Shown here: positions 35,031 through 46,453 of the stretch, piece by piece
How positions within the stretch are numbered: the first letter of the stretch is position 1
How the letters are laid out: every line of letters begins with the position of its first letter
DNA from: Marasmius tenuissimus
Lineage: Eukaryota > Basidiomycota > Agaricomycetes > Agaricales > Marasmiaceae
NCBI GenBank assembly: GCA_029532415.1
Contig: JAQOTA010000035.1
Span: forward strand, 310,001 to 374,000
DNA length: 64,000 bases
Reading direction: 5' to 3'
Program-made: the position numbers and the translations under genes
Notes under the pieces: generated by a model
What the model was told of the DNA's origin: nothing
Databases searched by the model: none
The model's input: only the letters and a program-made list of their open reading frames with translations

Positions 35031-35039
35031 TATATAAGG
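35031..35039 (+). promoter_or_regulatory. TATA box of gene B3
   Basis: TATATAAGG, 65 bp upstream of the ATG at 35096. Confidence 0.7.
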
Positions 35040-35095
35040 ACTCAGGTTTTAGCTTGGGTCCTCAGCAAAACCCCTCGCACTTCTCTTCCCCAAAA

Positions 35096-36828
35096 ATGGC
35101 CTATATTACTCACCCTGCATACGGTGCGTTCGCAATCGTTCGTACAGTCGTGCACTGGAAGCTCTTAGCTGGTTATCTTCCCACCAACGCTTTTAGAAAT
35201 GGAAATTGCCCGGGCTTCCGGTATGATTGAAAACGGCGCATGGTTCCCACATGCTAACCCTTGTTCAAGACCTTAAACAATGGCTCAGCGAGCACTTCGT
35301 ATTTGGTGATCAGGGACTATTCAAAATTCCTATCAACAAAGAGATCCGCTTTGGTGATACAATCATTCAGGTGTGCTGTCCATCGTTCAGTGGTTTGGTA
35401 AGAGCTATGAACTGAGCAAACGCCTACACGGTCTTTAGCTCCGGGGCTGGTTGGATAATCTCTGCTTCTACGAGCTAGATGTATGCATCAAATTCGTCAT
35501 GCTCCCAGCGGAATTCCCTCCAGTCGCCAAGCTAGATGGCATTCTATACGATGGTGAAAATATAGCCAAAGTCGACTTTGGTGGTATAAAGGGGCACATC
35601 AAAATCTACCTCCACGGCGGTTGGATGCGCTTCGGGTTTGATTTTACCTTGACCTTAGGGGACAAACACAGTGGCGATGTTCGAATTTTGCCGGCTGGAA
35701 TGTGAGAATATCATTCGTCATTGGGTCTTTTATACTAACAATACTGGTACACAAACTTAGTCTTTATCCCCAGGCAAAGTATGGCGGCATGTTACATTCT
35801 GGGGGCAGGCCTTTCGACGCCGAGGTCGACGTCGGCACTGTTAAACTCATGGTATGCTCTTTAATGCTCGGCAACCCGGCTAGAATTGACAACCGAGCGG
35901 TGAATCCCTGACTATCCAGTTCAAAGGAACGATATGCGTTGACGGTTCCTACATGGTCTATCTGCGTATGCGCTCTATCCCCCTCCCTGGAGGCGTCAGC
36001 ATCGAGGTGATGTACGACCCCCCATATCATCTGAAGGGGAACTTGTATTCGGATCCTACGAAAACCCGCGTATTACGCCGGCCCGAGGGCCAACCGATGC
36101 TCAGAGGGGAGGTCTCACTCAAGCTTTTTGAGAAGAAGATGTGTCTGGACTGTTCATTGCGTGTCGGCGATAGTGAACCCGTCTCAACAAAAAATGAACC
36201 ACTTGTGCCATTTGAATGGTGAGGATCTGATCTGATCTGCGGTTTCGTTCCTTGATGATGGACACGCAAACTGGGTATAGGCCTGTCCACGCCGAGGTCG
36301 ACGTTGGCACTGTGAAACTCATGGTATGTTCTTTATTGTTTGGCAACCCGACTGAGATTGACGACTGAGTGGTGGATCCCTGATTATCCAGTTCGATGGA
36401 ACGATATACTGTGACGGCTCCTACAAGATTGATCTACGCATGCGCTCTATCCCCCTTCCTGGAGAGGTCGGCACCGAAGTAATGTACGACCCTCCGTATC
36501 ATCTGAAGGGGAACTTCTGTTCGGGCCCTGAACCTACTCCCATCACCGTAAAACGGCCCGAGCCGCCGACAAGAATACCGTTACTTACAGGGGAGGTCAC
36601 ACTCAAGCTCTTTGAGAAGAAGTTGTGTATCGACTGTTCATTGCGCGTTGGGGATAATGAGCCTGTCCCGAGGGAGAATGAACCACTTGTGCCCTTTGTG
36701 CATTTTGAATGGTGAGGATCTGATCTGACCTGCGTTTTCGTTTACTGATGATGATGGCAAACCAACTCAGCGTCGATCATAATGAGGCGACCGGCACAAC
36801 ACAGGGTGAGAAAGAATCAATACCATGA
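35096..36828 (+). CDS. Gene B3, multi-domain member of the beta-rich family, 417 aa
   Basis: Model: nine exons 35096-35123, 35197-35220, 35270-35397, 35439-35701, 35761-35851, 35920-36218, 36281-36323, 36392-36711, 36771-36828; every intron is GT-AG and the frame closes. Residues 1-147 equal B2 in layout (LRGW at 61-64). Instead of a charged tail there follow two further units, each made of an exon ending AEVDVGTVKLM and an exon with MRSIPLPG, EVMYDPPYHLKGN, GEV(S/T)LKLFEKK and LDCSLRVGD or IDCSLRVGD (residues about 165-278 and 279-400), then a short tail (ATGTTQGEKESIP). The inner units share the strand-LP-strand-G pattern of the LRGW core and may be diverged copies of it. Function unknown; soluble, no signal peptide. 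Confidence 0.8.
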
Positions 36829-37177
36829 ATGCTATTTAGCGAATGTTTGTAGTGAAACTGAACCCGGGGAATCGAATTGTTCTACTTTTCACTTGTCGAG
36901 TTTCAGGCCTCGTGGCCCCATGATGCCCCCAAAAGTGATCATGATAAAAATGCCACGCTTCACATCGATTCAGGGCGAGAAATGGAAATAAAGACACAAG
37001 AAATCGCAAGTTTGCCAATCCTCCGCACCTTTAATTGCCAGGACCCGTGCTTTCCCTGTAGAGAGTCTGTGGAATCCAAAGGGGATGAAATCTCAAATGT
37101 CATTCTTTCTGGTTCATGCACTGACGTAGCGTGCGTATCATGAAATTTGGCGTATCACCAACGAGGACTTCAAGATC
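36829..37177. other. 3' flank of B3, shared with B4
   Basis: Matches 53075-53420 closely (for instance AAATAAAGACACAAGAAATC), so it belongs to the segmental duplication. No gene. Confidence 0.7.
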
Positions 37178-39700
37178 ATCAGCAAAATACCTGGATCAAT
37201 AGAATGTAATTAGTATCCCCGATATCCGTTAGGTAGGACAAAACCCGCTGTACCTGGTTACGAACAGGAACGGACTATATAACCGTATTAAAACTTTTCT
37301 GAAATCCAAAGAAAGAGCGAGAATTCGTGAGCATGATACCAGTAGAAAACAACGAATTTGAGTACCTTTTAACAAGTTTTGAGGATGATACCGGAGACCG
37401 AAGGTTGTCACGGCTTGCAAAGATTGTACCGGGTTTTGGAGGGTTTTAACCAGTTTTGGGGGTAATTACCAGATAACGAGGACAGTGGCGAGTAGCAGGG
37501 GGTGTAGCATATAGCAGCGAGTAGTGGAGAGACCAACGGATCACGGGAAAGGTGACAGGATATAGGGATTGTGAAACATAGTAGATGTTTCATTGGGTCG
37601 AAAGGGTCGTAGGGATGAAGAGGTAGCGCTAGTATGCCCAGTACAGGGCTTCTCGTAATTTCACATATTAGGAAAAGAGACAATATTATATTGGGATTGT
37701 ATGTACGACATCATGGACGCGGCTAGGAAAGCCACAGAGCTACGTGATATGACGGGTGCAGAGAGGCGATACATATATCATCTTCAACAAAACAACGACA
37801 ACAAGGTCCTGTGTGTTGACAGCGTCAGTATTTGTACCCTCAGCAAGCTAGGTGAGCGCTGAAAAACGTACCGGAGCTATGACCTCGCACAAGGTGTCGG
37901 TTAGTGGAGGTTCTTGACTGCAGCATGGCTGACCCATCCACCTCTGGCCTTCATCTACGTCAGGAATCGCTGAGAATTATGATGTGAGTTTGCATCCCAA
38001 TGTTATGAGTGAAGGTGCACACACACTGTACTTTATGGTGCATATATGCGCCCCAATAATTGGCAAGCGTGTTCACTGTATAACAAACGAGGGAGGTGAC
38101 GGTGGACTTGTGGGTATGGGTGATGAATGCACGCTGCTGAAAGGACTGGGTCAACTACATATTGATAACAGTGATAGTGAAAACTTACCTAGCAGGTTCA
38201 CGGTAAGGTAATGTGCCGTGGTCCTAAGTAGGGTCAGTATCGAGAGTAAGGACAACGAAGGGCCCGACTCACAATAAGGAGAAGAGAGAGGGAGGAGAGA
38301 GGGATCAAATGAACAGCGTGGAGAAGCTGAAGAGGAGAGAAGTGGTGGTGGTGGAAGGAGGGAAAGGAGGGGCCGTCGACCAGTTTATCATGTCGGGTTT
38401 ATATATTCGGTGGGTGGTCCGTGCGGTCATTGTCGAAGCAACCGAAGGCAGTTGAGGGTCTGAGATGATGACGTCGTTAACGATGTATGAAATTCGTCAC
38501 TGACCACTACAAGAGACCTTGAGCGAGCCCAGATAGCAGCTAACTTTGAAACTGCAACGCAAACTGTCAGTATATGAATGAGAAAGGTGAATTTTCAACG
38601 CACCTGAGCCGTAAATCCATCAAATTGTCCCAGTTGATATACTAGAAACTCCCCTTGGCTTCATTTAAGAATTATTGAGCATCAGTTACAGGGATGAGGA
38701 GAGTTTACAGCTGTTTGCAAAATTGTAGGCCCATCCCAGGCGCGCGAGCTTTTGATTATTCAGCACACCACCAATACAGTATGTATGAGATCATGCATTG
38801 CGAGTGTACTGTATCGTTACGTGTAGGACTCAGAATGTTGGCATAGTACTCACTACCATATACTAGATTGTCTTCCAAGCCTTGATCTCACCATGAAACC
38901 TAATCTCACTCAGTTTGAACAGTTCACCTCACTATCTTGTGACGGGCGATACTGCTTGCTGGTGATACTGACATTGAAAATGAGACTGACGCGGCCATGA
39001 GTTAGTAAAGCACATGCTATGATATCATTTTAATATGGAGGTGCCTCAAAATCTCGCGCGCCTGGGATGGGCCTACGATTTTGCAAACAGCTGTAACGAC
39101 GACCGTGGTGGTTGAGAGTCAAAAGGTGGTGACGTGTTCACGTGCGGGACAGCGAGGGACATATTTGAGACTCCGACAATTTTCCAGCGCAAGCGCGCGC
39201 TCATATCTGGCGCGCTGGCAGCTGCTGGCGGCTCGGTGACAGAAACCTAGGTCTCGGTTCTTGATCTCAACGTTCAACAATTGGCGGGCTGAGGGTAAGT
39301 TATTATTGTCATAGCAGATAACCTTTTTGACATCTTTTGAGCAATTAGTAGTGTTCAATAGCCCAAAATTGTGCTAAAACTATCAAAAACCAGTCAGAAC
39401 CTCCTTGCAATGACTCAAAACCGGTTACAAAGCCTTTCACTTGTCGCAACAAGTTTGGTGAGGCACAACCCCGGCTATGATTTGTGGGGGTTTTAACGTG
39501 TTTTGGGTGAGTTTTGACTATGTTATGATTGTGTTTTGATAGTATCCTGATGGTGTTACAGGTCTCTGATATCGTGTATACGCATTCTGGGAGTACTACC
39601 AAGGCATAACACTATCGAAATATACTGATATCGTATCGTACAATTTTATTAACCCAAATTCGTTGTAACCACATTTTATTCTTTCGGGTATTTTGCTGAT
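37178..39700. mobile_element. 2.5-kb TIR element with defined empty site
   Basis: Seen: perfect 14-bp inverted ends ATCAGCAAAATACC / GGTATTTTGCTGAT, flanked by GATC on both sides (37174-37177 and 39701-39704). The duplicate block at 53.4 kb reads TTCAAGATCCATATTGGG without the insertion, so the site and the 4-bp duplication are shown directly (the palindromic target allows other registers). The interior has only short frames, so it is non-autonomous; subterminal regions hold repeats of GGTTTT-type motifs. A smaller MITE is nested at 38708-39093. Superfamily not assigned. Confidence 0.8.
38708..39093. mobile_element. Tc1/mariner-like MITE, 386 bp, nested
   Basis: Seen: inverted ends of about 40 bp beginning CAGCTGTTTGCAAAAT, continuing through GTAGGCCCATCCCAGGCGCG with few mismatches, and TA on both sides (38706-38707, 39094-39095). 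TA target duplication with long TIRs is typical of Tc1/mariner MITEs. No coding capacity. Confidence 0.8.
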
Positions 39701-40700
39701 GATCCATATCGGGTTACGGACCCTCCTGATCGGCGTCACACATGTGGCTTCGAGGGCTTCGATGACTGCAGTATTCTTGAAGAGGTTCAAAGTAACTGAG
39801 ACCTCTGAAAGTCGGAGAAAGTTTCTTTCTTTACGTTGTTGGATCCAACGTTAGGCAAGGACACTGTAGCGTCTTTTCAACCGGTCCTTATTTGCTCGTG
39901 GACTTCAGTTCGGGCCGTAATCCGAAAATCGAGAGGTATGTTTCCGTTGTAACGTGGTCTTTTTCGATTCTGGAGTCCAGAGTGTGATTACCCGAGCAGA
40001 ACGAAGAACCTTCGCAATCGTTTCAGTCTGAAGAGTCCATCTGCAAGCGAATTGATTCTGTGAAAGTTCCATTCGACTCCTTACCGCCCTTACCTTTCGG
40101 CTGTCTCCCTCGTTGTGGGGCAATTTTCTAAAGGCATATAAGTACTACGTAATGCGTTTACTTGGATCGCCAGACTCGCAACTTATGTTCCATCTGAGTG
40201 CTTCCCTCATCCATTGCGACTTGTCATGATGCTACTCTTCTAGCTTCTGGAATTACGACTACAGCGCCGTATGACTGTACGATACCTACCGACCACCACT
40301 GCGGGTGAGCACCCGGACGACAAGTCTACCACATCGGGGAGCATACCACTGCAACTTCAACAGATGGTCATGGCACAACTACCACTATATAGAGATTTGG
40401 AGCTCGGGGGGTTGGAAACCTTTACCCCTGGGGAAGATTACTTATTCAATGTGTTTGTATACAAGCCTTTTGTTCTTGACGAGGTGACACTTGTGGGCGC
40501 GCTCGTTTTGGGAACACATTTGTTAATTGAAACATGGTCATCGAGTTTGTTCAATGAGTAGGGGCATCTCCGGTTCGCAAACCACTTGATGTGGCGGGAA
40601 ATGCATCTGGCGATCGCAGTATCCTTTTCCTCTAGCCGGCTTGGACAACTTACCTCTTATGTATACTGTGACAAAAATCCCTCTAACAAGTGAAGCTCGT
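39701..40700. repeat. Segmental duplication copy I, distal part
   Basis: 39701-40130 matches 53430-53880, and 40150-40660 matches about 56200-56900. The second part holds decayed Thr-rich coding-like pieces (TTAPYDCTIPTDHHCG; HTTATSTDGHGTTTT) that resemble the DCD-repeat family, and ends with a tRNA-Thr remnant. No open gene remains; the 96-codon frame at 40271-40561 is not kept in the other copy. Confidence 0.7.
40628..40699 (-). pseudogene. tRNA-Thr-like remnant
   Basis: Minus strand: GAGCTTCACTTGTTAGAGGG followed downstream by AAGTTGTCCAAGCCGGCTAG; the 5' half with the D arm is lost. Confidence 0.5.
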
Positions 40701-40828
40701 TCTGTGTTTTCGGAGAGCAAGTATTACGAGCGTAACAAAGTGTATCAAGGTCACATGCGAACCAGGATGGTTTCGCGAGTATCGCGGAGTTCTGAGTGGA
40801 AATGATGGGGCCCGTGCCTCGAGGTTCA

Positions 40829-40876
40829 CTGGATATGTCGGTCGGGCGCAATATTGCGCCCGACCGGCATATCCAG
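40829..40876. repeat. 48-bp near-perfect palindrome
   Basis: Arms of 24 bp with no spacer, centre GCAAT|ATTGC, one mismatch. A second inverted pair of 22-bp arms (TTTTGGCATCCCATCTTGCA and inverse) lies at 41114-41135 and 41175-41196. The whole 40.7-41.45 kb stretch has no supported gene and may be a decayed TIR element. Confidence 0.85.
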
Positions 40877-41560
40877 GCGGAGCCTACTACCGGTACGCCG
40901 AAATGAGAAACGAGATATGTGAAAGAATCTGACAGATATAGGTCAGTTTGTGGGCCAAATAGAACCGCTCTCGATGAATGGAAGGCCAGTCCTTGTGTCA
41001 GCCAAAATGAGCTCTTTTGGGCTTGCTTTCGGACCAAAGAACAAATGCAGTTTCCAGCCACGTGGGAAATACGAGGACAAATGCATGATCTTTGAGCGAG
41101 TCGGAATTTTACATTTTGGCATCCCATCTTGCATCGGATGTCTGTAAACCCCCTGAAGGGCACGACAGTCGCATGATGCAAGATGGAATGCCAAAAGCTT
41201 GGATTATGTGGTCCCACAAAGGACTCTTTGAGTGACTCATTCATCACCTTTGTCCAGACCCAGCTGACCCCATTCTTTGTCTAGAAAGGACTAAATCTGG
41301 TTCTGACTCTGGGATACTGAAACAAGGAATTTCAGGCGTACAGAGTCGTAGCATTTGAACGGAACAAAACCTATATTTTCTTTTTATTCCGACGTGCTGG
41401 TAGCAGGCTCCGCCCGTGGTGAATGTTCCAGCTTTGAGTCATTCTGCATGGTTCGAAGATTTGAGTCGAGGTACCGAAAGCAGATCGAGAGGAGACCATG
41501 TAAGATCATTATAACGATGCCTTGTTAGACTGGGGGCAGACATTACAATGAATAGGTGGG

Positions 41561-42942
41561 CTTACTGGACCCAATTTCAGCCATTAGAACTGCAGATACC
41601 CTTGGCATGGGCTTGCTCCCAGCAGCCCGTTCTATTTCTTGTCTGTGGACCGCACATTGGGGACATTCTGTTTCTCTCAGGTCTCTTACTTGATGCCCAT
41701 GTCCCTCAAGCACTTTATGCATTATCAAGCTTGAGCCTCACAAGAACGAGGGCAGATATGTATGGGGCCGAGCGGCTCACTGCTGGTTCCTCCACCGGGC
41801 CACAGTATTTCTCACCCCTTATAGATCGAAAATTTTCATGGCAGAAAAGGGGATGCCGAGTCGGCTATAGCGTAATTGCTCGAGAACTTAGGTGTGAAAT
41901 TGTGTCAATAGTCAGCATAATAGAAACTCTCATGTCCGTGTACTTCAGGCCTCAAGAGTTCCAAAATATTCCAGAGAATGTGGCTGTTATGTACCTCATA
42001 GTTTTTTTGTCGGGAAAAAGAAAAACATCGCTCTCATTGCTCAGAGTGATCTTTCACCCTTTTTGCCCCCCTGCTGGATTCTGGGACGTCAACCTTTGGG
42101 TTCAATGAAGGTACCATATCAATCTTTAATTACCCTAGATCCCACTTAGACTTCCTCAATACCCGGCGTGCTAGTATGTTGTGGCGCTAGTTATATTTGT
42201 TGGTGCTAATGAGGCGCTAAAGTCTGACAGGTGTGGTAATTCCACAGGCGCTAAAGCCGGTTACTTACCGGCGACATATATTCACTTTATATCCTCTCGC
42301 AACGGTCGTGCCACCCTTAGTTCTTGTTACAGTTGAGTCCGGAATGTCTTGACACAGTCCATATCCATAAACGGCATGGAAATACAACCTAATGAAATAA
42401 TGAGACACTGGTACACCAAAATGACTAAAGCTGAAGCAAATTCCAGTGCGACTTGGACCTAGCTTCCATGCCTAGTAATGAGCACCAACCAACCCACGAC
42501 CAAAAGTTCAAAACAGTATCCGGGAAGTGGTCAGTATCATTGGGACTATCCTGGCTTCTCGTCCTCTTTACATTTGGTCTCCGACCGCCTTTTTCTGTGG
42601 GATTCCATATGTTAGACCAAGTCTGACGGAGAAACTCAAACTTATTGCGCTGAAAATTGACCAGTGAGCAACACACCATGTAGCCAAATTACAAGTCTTC
42701 CAGTAGTGCAGGGCACGCAGATTCTAATTATTGTATGGTGATGGGAACATGCTACTGGGCTACATCAGGAAGATGCCCCATTTTCCGGCAGCCGGTTCGG
42801 ACCGTTTCGAGGCTTTTAGCCGTTGCTGACAGTGAAACGGCTCGACAGGCCAAAACGGCGGGGAGGCTGCTACCAATAGTACACATAGCAGAGTTTGCCA
42901 GCGAGATATTTATGCACGTATGTATAGGAAATACAACTACTT
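41561..42942. other. Left subterminal region of the Plavaka element
   Basis: AT-rich, with repeated GGCGCTAA motifs near 42180-42260. A 186-codon frame (41548-42108, plus) overlaps the TIR and is not considered a gene. Confidence 0.5.
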
Positions 42943-45900
42943 TCACAAGGGAGACAAGTATTCATATGAATGGTGGTCTGCATATTTATTGACGTAAAAA
43001 GCCTGGAAGGCTTCGAGAGCGTCTGAATAGTGGAAGTTTTCGGGAAGGAAAGATGAACCAAAGGCGGGGAGAAGGTGTACCCCACGCATGATACTGTCCA
43101 GGTGAATCACTTCCAATGTCCTTCGGCCTCGCTCCTCCTCCGGAACGACTACCCATAGCCCAGTCTCTTCATCTGGCTCGTCTCCTGCGTGCATGAACCA
43201 GTTCACGAGTGCGCATGGGTAATACACATCTCGGAATTCAAACGAGAAGAAAAGCTGCACTCTTGCAACCACCATTCCCCGCATCCCAGGTTTATCATCG
43301 TCGAGAACAACTAAAACCGTATCGCGACGATTCTGGTCACCCGTGAAAGCTGGATTGGACCGAATACACTCCTGATACATGCCGCCAGCCCCGCAGATAT
43401 CACTTGGGGCATAGAACCGAGCGACTGCAGAATGGAAGATATCGACTTTTCCGTTGAATAGAGGGCATTGCTCAAGAGGTATGTCGAAGACAGAAACATC
43501 GGGATTTGGATGAATTTGGTCGTATAGGAAGCGGCGTATTAGTTCGGGGAGTTTTGGATGCGCGAGATGGATAGATAGGTCTGCTAGACGTCGGGGATAG
43601 CCGGTAGCTACAAAAAACGGCTGAGATTAGGGTGGTTAAATGAGGTGAACAAGAGCCTGAGCATACGTACCCCGTGTCCTGGCCAACCTGATAGATGACT
43701 CTGCCTTCGGTCCTACCACTGGTCCGAATTCCCCATCCTCATCCTCATCGTCCGAGTCATCCCCGTTCACCGAGGCCGTGAGCTTTTGACTGAGTGCCTG
43801 ATCTTGAAGGACCGCATTGGTGAACCAGGAGGTACTGCCGATGAGCCATCCACGGCTTGAGAAGAGCTGACGTAGGGCATGCATTTTTTCGAGGCGCGCA
43901 ATAGTTTTGATCATCTGTGAGAGGGCTTTGTAGCGGTTGGATCGCCGCCACGGTTCCTTGACAGCCTTTATATGTTTGGATTCTGTGATAGACGAACAAA
44001 GGCCATTTGGAGACCCGAACATCCGAATACTTCGACGGTAGTGTACAAGTGAATGTTGACGGGGAAGTGATAGGTCGGCTCGGACGCCAGAGGTGATGTA
44101 TACCTCACGGTATTCATGAAAACGGGCCAGGTGATGATCAAACATGTCGAAGTCGTCGGAGGTGAGAGAGTTTTTACGAACAGTGAAACAGCATTCCATG
44201 AAAGCGGCGAGGGATTTGACCATGTCAGATGGGACATGTCCTTTGATTGCGACGATGTACACCTTGAGTATGTTTAAGTATTGTCAGTATTAAAGCATGG
44301 GTAATGATCATCGACAACATACCTTCATTAGGGCTTTCGAATCATCCCCTGTCCACTGGTTGAAATCCCTTCCGTCTGGGAATCTTCGAAGCCCAGGGAA
44401 AGCAGGAACTGCAGAAATCCTGGAGAACGGGGCAATTAAGAAAGGGAGTAACTCAAAATATCACCACATACCTTCGGTCTATGTCTTGGATGATGCTATT
44501 GGCCTCCTCCTTAGTGTGGACCTTGTAGAGGTATTCGTTTGTCCATTTGACCAGGTGATCAAAGAAGGTCCCTTTGACGAGCTGATGAAGAAGATCAGGG
44601 GCCATAAGCTCGTGAATGTCGGCACGAGGGAATTTATGGGTAAATGGCTATGATGAAGACGTTAATGGATTATTGAAATGGAAAGGGAGAATACTCGCTT
44701 ACAGTCACATCACTTCGCACGCCGTAGTCATCCCACAATGTACCGGGGTCAAAGATTGTGACCAAAACCTCATGAGTGGTGCGGGTACGAAGGTGGGCAT
44801 GGGGTGTATTGTCAAGATTGTCGGGGGTTGCGTCGCATCTACAAAGCATACCAGTCAGTAAACTTCATGGTATACTTCAGTAAAGTTGACGATACGCATA
44901 CTTTGCGCACCATCCCTGCACTATACCAGCCAGCCAAACTTGTTCCGGATAGTCTGCGATATAAGGCCCGACACCATAGATGACCTTTCGAAAGTGCCCG
45001 TCAGCACAAAGGACAATATCGGGTGTCGTCATGCCTTCACGTAGAGGTTCATATATGCGAGCAAGGCAGGCGTGGTAGAGTTGACGGCAGAAACTCTTGA
45101 ATATAGGTTTCTCGCGATGCTTTTTGGAGGCTAAACATGATATGAATCAATAAAGGCTATGAATCGCAACAGAGCTTGAAACTTACTTTTCGGTATTGGG
45201 AGAAACGCACTTGGGAGGACTCCAGAGCCATGACCTCGACGGGCGGCATTGGTGATGTTTCCCGGAGATTGATAGACTGGATGATATTCCTGATGTCCAG
45301 TTGCGACAGAGACGGTGGTCTTATCACTGCCGCACACAACTGGAACAAACATGGCGCCGTGTGTACTTGAGTCTTCCGCAACTCGATCCTAAACAAGAAG
45401 TGAGTACTGTTGCTTGCACAAAGGAGGATAACTGCACACCGATTGTTGCCATGCCCAATCAGCAGACATCACGTTAGAGTACACCCGTTTTCCGCAGGGA
45501 TTATACTGGCGGTAAGCCGAGTAGCTAGTCTTGCCCTTGAATCCGGGGTCGGCGAGTTGGTGGTGAAGTAACAACCGTGTGTCCCGCAAGTGGAGGATGT
45601 AGGTCTCCGTCATCCATTTCGGAGGATTTGGCGGCATAGGACCATTATACTTGATCTCTACTGTGGTCCAGTCGACTACACCATGCTTGATGTTGTCAAT
45701 ATCAGCATACATTTCCTTCTCATTTGTCCAAGGAACCTCCCCCCCGAGCTGCCATACAGCCGCTGCCCACATATCGAGTGCTTTGTTGATATCAGCGGCG
45801 GGACTTTGAGCTTCGACAAAATAGTGGTAGGCGAAGTCGAAATGCAGCCGATTTTCGAAGCCATGCCAGCCATCTGGTTCTGAGGGCGGTGGTGGTGGTG

Positions 45901-46228
45901 GTGATGCTGGCGGTGCGGTGTTTGGTCGTAAAAAAACACCATTTTTGTCGCATGGTTTTCCTTCAAGAGGAAAGTAAGCTATTCAATAGAAAATCGTACA
46001 AGAACAGTATCAGTAGTTACCTGATAGCAAAGGATGCTTCTCATAAGTAATTCTGCCATCGTCTTCGTCATCTTCGAGGTGCGAGTTATCATTGGAAGGT
46101 GGGGGAGTGAGGCGTAGATGTTTTGCAATGTAGTGGCGAGTCAGGCCCGAGCGGTTTCTGCATACTTGCTCACACTTGCTACAAGTGTAACTACGTTGAT
46201 GTAGTGCAAAGCGAAATGTTGGAGGCAT
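42943..46228 (-). CDS. Plavaka transposase, 941 aa
   Basis: Model: nine exons 46228-46021, 45960-45440, 45388-45187, 45130-44902, 44838-44703, 44647-44472, 44419-44323, 44262-43671, 43607-42943; all introns are GT-AG of 54-70 nt and the frame closes at 941 codons. Residues 16-37 form a C2H2 finger (C16, C19, H32, H37: CSKCEQVCRNRSGLTRH). After a Pro-rich linker comes the Plavaka core: YNGPMPPNPPKWMTETYILH, VMSADWAWQQ, STHGAMFVPVVCGSDKTTVS, VLCADGHFRKVIYGVGPYIA, DYPEQVWLAGIVQGW, SPNGLCSSITESKHIKAVKE, and near the end GMRGMVVARVQLFFSFEF and VIHLDSIMRGVHLLPAFGSS with AFYVNKYADHH. An acidic patch (GDDSDDEDEDGE) precedes the last exon. The enzyme should bind the TIRs and move the element. No missing piece was noticed. 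Confidence 0.93.
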
Positions 46229-46453
46229 GGTTTAGAGGAGAGCTAGGACCAGTGAGCAAGATGGGCGGGTGAACAAACAATGCCCATACCTGATACACCG
46301 TGGTTGTCCCCAAGTTTTCAGGGACGTTCTGGTCCTTCTGGCAACAGCCACGTCAGCTCTATTATCGCCCTCCCAAAGTTCGTCCAGACACTACAAATTC
46401 GCACTTTTTCCTTCATCTAACCCAATCTCCTCTTCTGAAGGCCTGTACGTGCA
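46229..46453. promoter_or_regulatory. Bidirectional promoter of the Plavaka gene pair
   Basis: 225 bp between the two divergent start codons; the only place for both promoters. No clear TATA was recognised. The arrangement would allow joint control of transposase and partner. Confidence 0.6.

Noticed and set aside
40657..41247. 196-codon minus frame
   Set aside because: It runs through a tRNA remnant, a 48-bp palindrome and a second inverted pair, and is not conserved in the duplicate copy.
41548..42108. 186-codon plus frame near the left Plavaka end
   Set aside because: It starts inside the terminal inverted repeat and has no motif; the other end has no counterpart.
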